From assembly GCA_945875225.1 (NCBI GenBank), contig CAMCJY010000050.1, positions 1 through 9,947 on the forward strand: 9,947 nt of DNA, read 5' to 3'. The notes under the pieces were generated by a model. It worked only from the letters and a program-made list of their open reading frames with translations, ran no database searches and was not told the DNA's origin. Below, piece by piece: positions 6,259-9,947 of the stretch (the stretch's first letter is position 1; the number at the start of each line of letters is the position of its first letter). This DNA comes from Comamonas sp. lk (GTDB lineage: Bacteria > Pseudomonadota > Gammaproteobacteria > Burkholderiales > Burkholderiaceae_C). The translations under genes and the position numbers were made by a program.

Positions 6259-6873
6259 ATGAGCGACACCCTCGCCGGTACCCCACCCCAAGACCCGAGC
6301 AAACGGACCTGGCTTATTGCCTCTTCCTGTGTAGGCGCAGCCGGTGCCTTGGCCACTGCAGTGCCCTTTGTCAGTTCTTTCCAACCTTCCGAGCGTGCCA
6401 AAGCCGCCGGCGCAGCGGTTGAAGTCGATATTTCAGCGGTCAAGCCCGGTGAAAAGCTGACCGTTGAGTGGCGTGGCAAGCCAGTTTGGATCGTACGCCG
6501 CACGCCAGAACAGTTGGCGTCACTGGAATCGCTCGATGGTGTATTGGCTGACCCGCAATCGCAGCGTAATCCTGACGAACTCACCCCCAAATACGCCCGC
6601 AATCCGGCGCGCTCCATCAAACCTGAGTTTCTGGTGGTGGTCGGTATTTGCAGCCACCTGGGCTGTTCGCCTTCGGACAAGTTTCAAATTGGCGCCCAGC
6701 CGTCGCTACCTGATGACTGGAATGGCGGCTTTCTGTGCCCTTGCCACGGCTCGACCTTTGACATGGCTGGCCGCGTCTTCAAAAATAAACCTGCGCCGGA
6801 CAATCTTGAGGTGCCGCCGCATATGTTCCTCTCCGACAGCAAGTTGCTGATCGGTGAAGACAAACAAGCTTGA
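6259..6873 (+). CDS. petA: Ubiquinol-cytochrome c reductase, Rieske iron-sulfur subunit
   Basis: PetA carries the 2Fe-2S cluster that takes the first electron from quinol at the Qo site of the bc1 complex and passes it to cytochrome c1. Of 204 residues, the cluster motifs are C131-S-H133-L-G-C136 and C160-P-C162-H163; C131, H133, C160 and H163 bind iron, and C136-C162 form the disulfide. An N-terminal membrane helix lies at about 18-36, preceded by S14-K15-R16-T-W-L-I, a KR variant of the twin-arginine motif. This fits Tat-dependent insertion of a pre-folded cluster domain. The GERDKF-type flexible hinge region lies around 41-50. I start at ATG 6259, with TGAGGA at 6248-6253 five bases upstream; the TTG at 6244 is unlikely. 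petB follows after 22 bases. Confidence 0.97.
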   Translation: MSDTLAGTPPQDPSKRTWLIASSCVGAAGALATAVPFVSSFQPSERAKAAGAAVEVDISAVKPGEKLTVEWRGKPVWIVRRTPEQLASLESLDGVLADPQSQRNPDELTPKYARNPARSIKPEFLVVVGICSHLGCSPSDKFQIGAQPSLPDDWNGGFLCPCHGSTFDMAGRVFKNKPAPDNLEVPPHMFLSDSKLLIGEDKQA

Positions 6874-6895
6874 CCCTACGCCTTCGGAGCAAACC

Positions 6896-8308
6896 ATGGC
6901 TGAATTCAAAGAAATTTCCCCCAACGCGCCTGCCGGCGCCAAACTAGGCAACTGGCTAGAAAACCGTTTTCCTTCGGCCTTTGACGCTTACCGCGTTCAT
7001 CTGTCTGAGTACTACGCGCCCAAAAACTTCAACTTTTTTTATATTTTCGGCGGCTTATCGATACTGGTATTGGTAATCCAGATCGTGACCGGTATCTTCC
7101 TGGTCATGCATTACAAGCCTGATGCTGCCCTGGCATTTGGCTCCGTCGAGTACATCATGCGTGATGTGCCTTGGGGTTGGCTGATCCGTTATATGCACTC
7201 CACCGGCGCCTCTGCCTTCTTTGTCGTGGTGTACATGCACATGTTTCGCGGCTTGATTTATGGCAGCTACCGCAAGCCGCGTGAGCTGGTCTGGCTGTTT
7301 GGTTGCGCTATCTTTTTGTGCCTGATGGCAGAAGCCTTTATGGGCTATCTGCTGCCTTGGGGCCAGATGAGCTACTGGGGCGCGCAAGTGATCGTGAACT
7401 TGTTCGCCGCGGTACCATTTATCGGTCCCGACTTGGCGCTGCTGATCCGTGGCGACTACGTGGTGGGCGATGCCACGCTCAACCGTTTCTTCGCCTTCCA
7501 CGTGATCGCTGTGCCCCTGGTCCTGCTGGGCCTGGTGGTGGCGCATTTGCTGGCATTGCACGATGTGGGTTCCAACAACCCCGATGGCGTTGAAATCAAA
7601 GGCCCCAATGCCCCCAAGGACGCTAAAGGCAAACCTCTAGACGGCATTCCATTCCACCCCTACTACACGGTGCACGACATTTTTGCCGTCAGCATGTTCC
7701 TGATGGTGTTTACCGCCATCATTTTCTTTGCGCCTGAATTTGGCGGCTACTTCCTTGAGTACAACAACTTCATACCGGCCGATCCGCTCAAGACACCTTT
7801 GCATATCGCCCCGGTCTGGTACTTCACCCCGTATTACTCGATGCTGCGTGCGATTACCAGCGAGATGGTCTATGTGCTGATCGCCTGTATCTGGCTGGCC
7901 GTGTTCCTGGCTGTGACCCGTGGCAAATTAGCTGCACTGTTCAAAGTCGTCGCCCTCGCTGCGGCGGCTGCGGTCACCGCCATGATGCTCAGCACCGACG
8001 CCAAATTTTGGGGCGTGGTGGTCATGGGTGGCGCGGTGGTGATCTTGTTTTTCCTGCCTTGGTTGGACAATTGCGACGTCAAGTCCATTCGCTACCGTCC
8101 GGATTGGCATAAGTACATGTACGGTATTTTTGTCATCAACTTTGGCGTCCTGGGATACCTTGGTGTGCTGCCTCCCTCAGAGATTGGTGAGCGCGTGTCC
8201 CAAGTCGGCACCTTGTTCTATTTCGGATTCTTCTTGCTAATGCCTTGGTGGAGCAAGATCGGCCAATCCAAACCGGTACCCAGCCGAGTTGTTTTCGCTG
8301 CTCATTGA
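6896..8308 (+). CDS. petB: Ubiquinol-cytochrome c reductase, cytochrome b subunit
   Basis: Cytochrome b is the membrane core of the bc1 complex and holds two b hemes and both quinone sites. In this 470-residue protein the heme ligands are H101 and H115 (helix B) and H202 and H217 (helix D). The helix D pair is 15 apart rather than the 14 of alphaproteobacterial and mitochondrial proteins. The Qo-site motif reads P306-V-W-Y309 instead of PEWY. The loop GQMSYWGAQVIVN at 156-168 is the conserved cd1 region. Beyond the eight core helices there are further hydrophobic segments at about 349-365, 371-388 and 409-450, as in long betaproteobacterial versions. ATG 6896 has GGAG (6886-6889) six bases upstream. 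The reading frame is open further back, but only into the end of petA. petC starts 16 bases downstream. Confidence 0.97.
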   Translation: MAEFKEISPNAPAGAKLGNWLENRFPSAFDAYRVHLSEYYAPKNFNFFYIFGGLSILVLVIQIVTGIFLVMHYKPDAALAFGSVEYIMRDVPWGWLIRYMHSTGASAFFVVVYMHMFRGLIYGSYRKPRELVWLFGCAIFLCLMAEAFMGYLLPWGQMSYWGAQVIVNLFAAVPFIGPDLALLIRGDYVVGDATLNRFFAFHVIAVPLVLLGLVVAHLLALHDVGSNNPDGVEIKGPNAPKDAKGKPLDGIPFHPYYTVHDIFAVSMFLMVFTAIIFFAPEFGGYFLEYNNFIPADPLKTPLHIAPVWYFTPYYSMLRAITSEMVYVLIACIWLAVFLAVTRGKLAALFKVVALAAAAAVTAMMLSTDAKFWGVVVMGGAVVILFFLPWLDNCDVKSIRYRPDWHKYMYGIFVINFGVLGYLGVLPPSEIGERVSQVGTLFYFGFFLLMPWWSKIGQSKPVPSRVVFAAH

Positions 8309-8324
8309 GCTGGAGTTCTTAAAA

Positions 8325-9080
8325 ATGAAAAAACTTGTACTCAGCTTTTTGACCGCGTTTGCCCTGGTCTCTGGTGTGCAGGCCGCCGGCGGCGGCATTG
8401 CCTGGGACAAAGCGCCCAACAACCTGAACGACATGGCCTCCTTGCAAAACGGCGCCAAAGTGTTTGTCAACTACTGCCTCAACTGCCACGCCGCGGCTTT
8501 CATGCGCTTTAATCGCCTGACGGACATTGGCCTGACCGAGCAGCAGATCAAGGATAACCTTTTGTTCACCACCGACAAAGTGGGTGAGACCATGAAGGTG
8601 TCTATGGATCCGCGTCAGGCTAAAGAATGGTTTGGCGGTAACCCGCCGGACCTGACGGTGATAGCGCGTTCGCGCTCGTCGGGCCAAGGCAGCGGTGCCG
8701 ATTACCTCTACACCTATTTGCGCAGCTACTACCCGGACGAAACCAAGGCGACCGGCTGGAACAACCTGGCATATCCTAACGTCGGCATGCCTCATGTGTT
8801 GTGGGAATTGCAGGGTAAGCGCGTTCCGGTGTACGCCAAAGAAGAAGTTCATGGCCACGCGACGGAAGTCTTCAAGGGTTGGGAGCAAGTGAGCCCCGGC
8901 AAGATGACGCAATTGGAATACGACCACACCATTGGCGATCTGGTGGGCTATTTGCAGTGGATGTCCGAGCCTTCGCAAAGCAAGCGAGTGCAAATCGGCG
9001 TCTGGGTCTTGATCTTCCTGACCGTGATGACCGCGTTCACCTGGCGCCTCAATGTTGCCTTTTGGAAAGACGTGAAGTAA
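8325..9080 (+). CDS. petC: Ubiquinol-cytochrome c reductase, cytochrome c1 subunit
   Basis: Cytochrome c1 receives electrons from the Rieske protein and passes them to soluble or membrane cytochrome c in the periplasm. The 251-residue precursor has a Sec signal peptide (about 1-20, ending SGVQA before AGGG). The covalent heme site is C51-L-N-C54-H55, and M155 in NVGMPHVLWELQG is the likely sixth ligand. A C-terminal membrane anchor at about 224-240 is followed by a short cytoplasmic tail ending FWKDVK. The start at ATG 8325 is set by the lysine-led signal peptide; TGGAG (8311-8315) lies nine bases upstream. The gene is a stand-alone cytochrome c1, not fused to cytochrome b. It is the last gene of petABC and is followed by a strong terminator at 9132-9171. 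Confidence 0.97.
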   Translation: MKKLVLSFLTAFALVSGVQAAGGGIAWDKAPNNLNDMASLQNGAKVFVNYCLNCHAAAFMRFNRLTDIGLTEQQIKDNLLFTTDKVGETMKVSMDPRQAKEWFGGNPPDLTVIARSRSSGQGSGADYLYTYLRSYYPDETKATGWNNLAYPNVGMPHVLWELQGKRVPVYAKEEVHGHATEVFKGWEQVSPGKMTQLEYDHTIGDLVGYLQWMSEPSQSKRVQIGVWVLIFLTVMTAFTWRLNVAFWKDVK

Positions 9081-9131
9081 TTCAAAGGTGCAATGGGCAC
9101 TGGTTTGCAAGTCAGACCGGCGCCACGTGTC

Positions 9132-9171
9132 AGAGTGGGTCTGCAAAGCGCACCCACTCTTTTTAATTTTT
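9132..9171 (+). terminator. Intrinsic terminator after petC
   Basis: AGAGTGGGT (9132-9140) and ACCCACTCT (9152-9160) form a perfect 9-bp stem. Inside the 11-base loop two further GC pairs and one T-G (U-G in RNA) pair are possible around AAA. The T-tract TTTTAATTTTT (9161-9171) follows directly. This is a textbook rho-independent terminator for petABC. It ends where the sspA ribosome binding site begins, 15 bases before the sspA ATG, so it also lies in the sspA leader. Confidence 0.88.
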
Positions 9172-9185
9172 AGGAGTCCCCCGCC

Positions 9186-9797
9186 ATGATGGTGCTGTAT
9201 TCAGGAACAACCTGCCCTTTTTCTCACCGCTGCCGTTTTGTGCTTTTTGAAAAAGGCATGGACTTCGAAATCCGTGACGTGGACTTGTACAACAAGCCCG
9301 AAGATATTAATGTTATGAACCCCTACGGGCAGGTGCCGATTTTGGTCGAGCGCGACCTGATTTTGTACGAATCCAACATCATCAATGAGTACGTCGACGA
9401 GCGTTTCCCACACCCCCAACTGATGCCCGGTGACCCGGTGGACCGCGCCCGTGTGCGTTTGTTCCTGCTCAATTTCGAGAAAGAATTGTTTGTGCATGTG
9501 ACGACGCTGGAGTCACGCAGTACCAAAAACAATGACAAAGCTTTGGACAAAGCCCGCGCCCACGTCCGCGACCGCTTGACCCAATTAGCACCGGTATTTC
9601 TGAAAAACAAATTCATGATGGGCGAGAACTTCTCGATGCTGGACGTAGCCATCGCACCGCTGTTATGGCGCTTGGAGTATTACGGCATCGATCTGAGCAA
9701 AAACGCGGCACCTTTGCTCAAATATGCGGAGCGCATTTTTTCGCGCCCCGCCTATATCGAAGCGCTGACGCCTTCCGAAAAGGTCATGCGCAAATAA
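9186..9797 (+). CDS. sspA: Stringent starvation protein A (RNA-polymerase-associated, GST fold)
   Basis: SspA has a glutathione-S-transferase fold but binds RNA polymerase and alters transcription in stationary phase and stress. The 203-residue product has an N-terminal thioredoxin-like domain (1-80) starting MMVLYSGTTCPFSHRCR, with the conserved NPYGQVPIL at 45-53 and YESNIINEY at 61-69. A helical C-terminal domain follows (about 85-195), containing FSMLDVAIAPLLWRL at 149-163. P75-H76-P77 corresponds to the surface pocket residues P84-H85-P86 shown to be needed for E. coli SspA activity. TAGGAG (9171-9176) lies nine bases before ATG 9186; the adjacent ATG at 9189 is a possible alternative. 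sspB follows after 32 bases, the usual sspAB arrangement. No promoter can be placed between the petC terminator and this gene. Confidence 0.96.
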   Translation: MMVLYSGTTCPFSHRCRFVLFEKGMDFEIRDVDLYNKPEDINVMNPYGQVPILVERDLILYESNIINEYVDERFPHPQLMPGDPVDRARVRLFLLNFEKELFVHVTTLESRSTKNNDKALDKARAHVRDRLTQLAPVFLKNKFMMGENFSMLDVAIAPLLWRLEYYGIDLSKNAAPLLKYAERIFSRPAYIEALTPSEKVMRK

Positions 9798-9829
9798 GGC
9801 CTATTGCAGCAGCCCAAGGAGAGATAGTT

Positions 9830-9947
9830 GTGTCGCAAAGCCCTGTGGTTAGTTCCACGCGCCCCTACATGGTGCGCGCGATGTACGACTGGTGTGTGGA
9901 CAACCAGCTGACGCCATTTATCGTGGTGGCCGTGGATGCCAGCGTAC
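9830..9947 (+). CDS. sspB: ClpXP protease specificity-enhancing factor SspB (5' part only)
   Basis: SspB tethers ssrA-tagged and some other substrates to the ClpXP protease. Only 39 codons are present before the window ends. The segment STRPYMVRAMYDWCVDN at residues 9-25, followed by LTPFIVVAVDASV, matches the conserved SspB N-terminus that forms the dimer interface and the start of the substrate-binding barrel. The start is a GTG at 9830, with AAGGAGA (9816-9822) seven bases upstream; the overlapping TTG at 9828 is out of frame. The close spacing to sspA indicates a shared transcript. Confidence 0.93.
   Translation, partial: MSQSPVVSSTRPYMVRAMYDWCVDNQLTPFIVVAVDASV

Noticed and set aside
8319..9146. 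275-codon open frame on the - strand opposite petC
   Set aside because: It is antisense to a well-supported cytochrome c1 gene, has no domain signature, and would begin within the petC-sspA gap without a ribosome binding site.
1..9947. Search for an undescribed system, mobile element, CRISPR array or RNA gene
   Set aside because: Coding sequence of known core families fills almost the whole window; no transposase, terminal inverted repeats, spaced repeats, tRNA-like folds or unexplained gap over 200 bases were seen.

Overview
The window looks like a chromosomal housekeeping region of a betaproteobacterium, most probably Burkholderiales and perhaps Comamonadaceae-like. The grounds are the gene order hisI-hisE-HIT-tatABC-S1C protease-Nif3-petABC-sspAB, the GC-rich codon use, and protein details such as the C-terminal tail of TatB, the PVWY motif in cytochrome b and an SspA of beta/gammaproteobacterial type. 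The placement comes from remembered gene order and protein features, not from a search.

Layout. Bases 1-144 precede the first gene and hold no gene I can identify. On the + strand follow hisI (145-543) and hisE (544-930), two late steps of histidine synthesis; a HIT-family nucleotide hydrolase (977-1354); and tatA, tatB and tatC (1419-2979), the twin-arginine protein translocase. A membrane-anchored, single-PDZ trypsin-like protease (4115-2976) lies on the - strand. It meets tatC tail to tail, the two stop codons sharing four bases. From a divergent gap of about 190 bases the + strand continues with a Nif3/YbgI-family metal protein (4308-5063) and a PdxA-family dehydrogenase (5075-6145). After a 113-base gap come petA, petB and petC (6259-9080), the three catalytic subunits of the cytochrome bc1 complex. 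A strong intrinsic terminator follows petC, then sspA (9186-9797) and the first 39 codons of sspB, which runs off the end.

How the parts fit. TatABC moves folded proteins across the inner membrane. The Rieske iron-sulfur protein PetA is a classical Tat substrate in many bacteria, and here it carries a KR rather than RR version of the signal. PetABC oxidises quinol and reduces periplasmic cytochrome c. The anchored protease probably works in envelope protein quality control. SspA is an RNA-polymerase-associated stress regulator and SspB a ClpXP adaptor. Except for the PdxA-like gene, whose position here may be less usual, this is ordinary conserved core genome. I found no mobile element, CRISPR array, RNA gene or undescribed system. 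The points worth a second look are small-scale: the terminator lodged in the sspA leader, the shared stop codons, the KR Tat signal, the PdxA subtype and the variant quinol-site motif.
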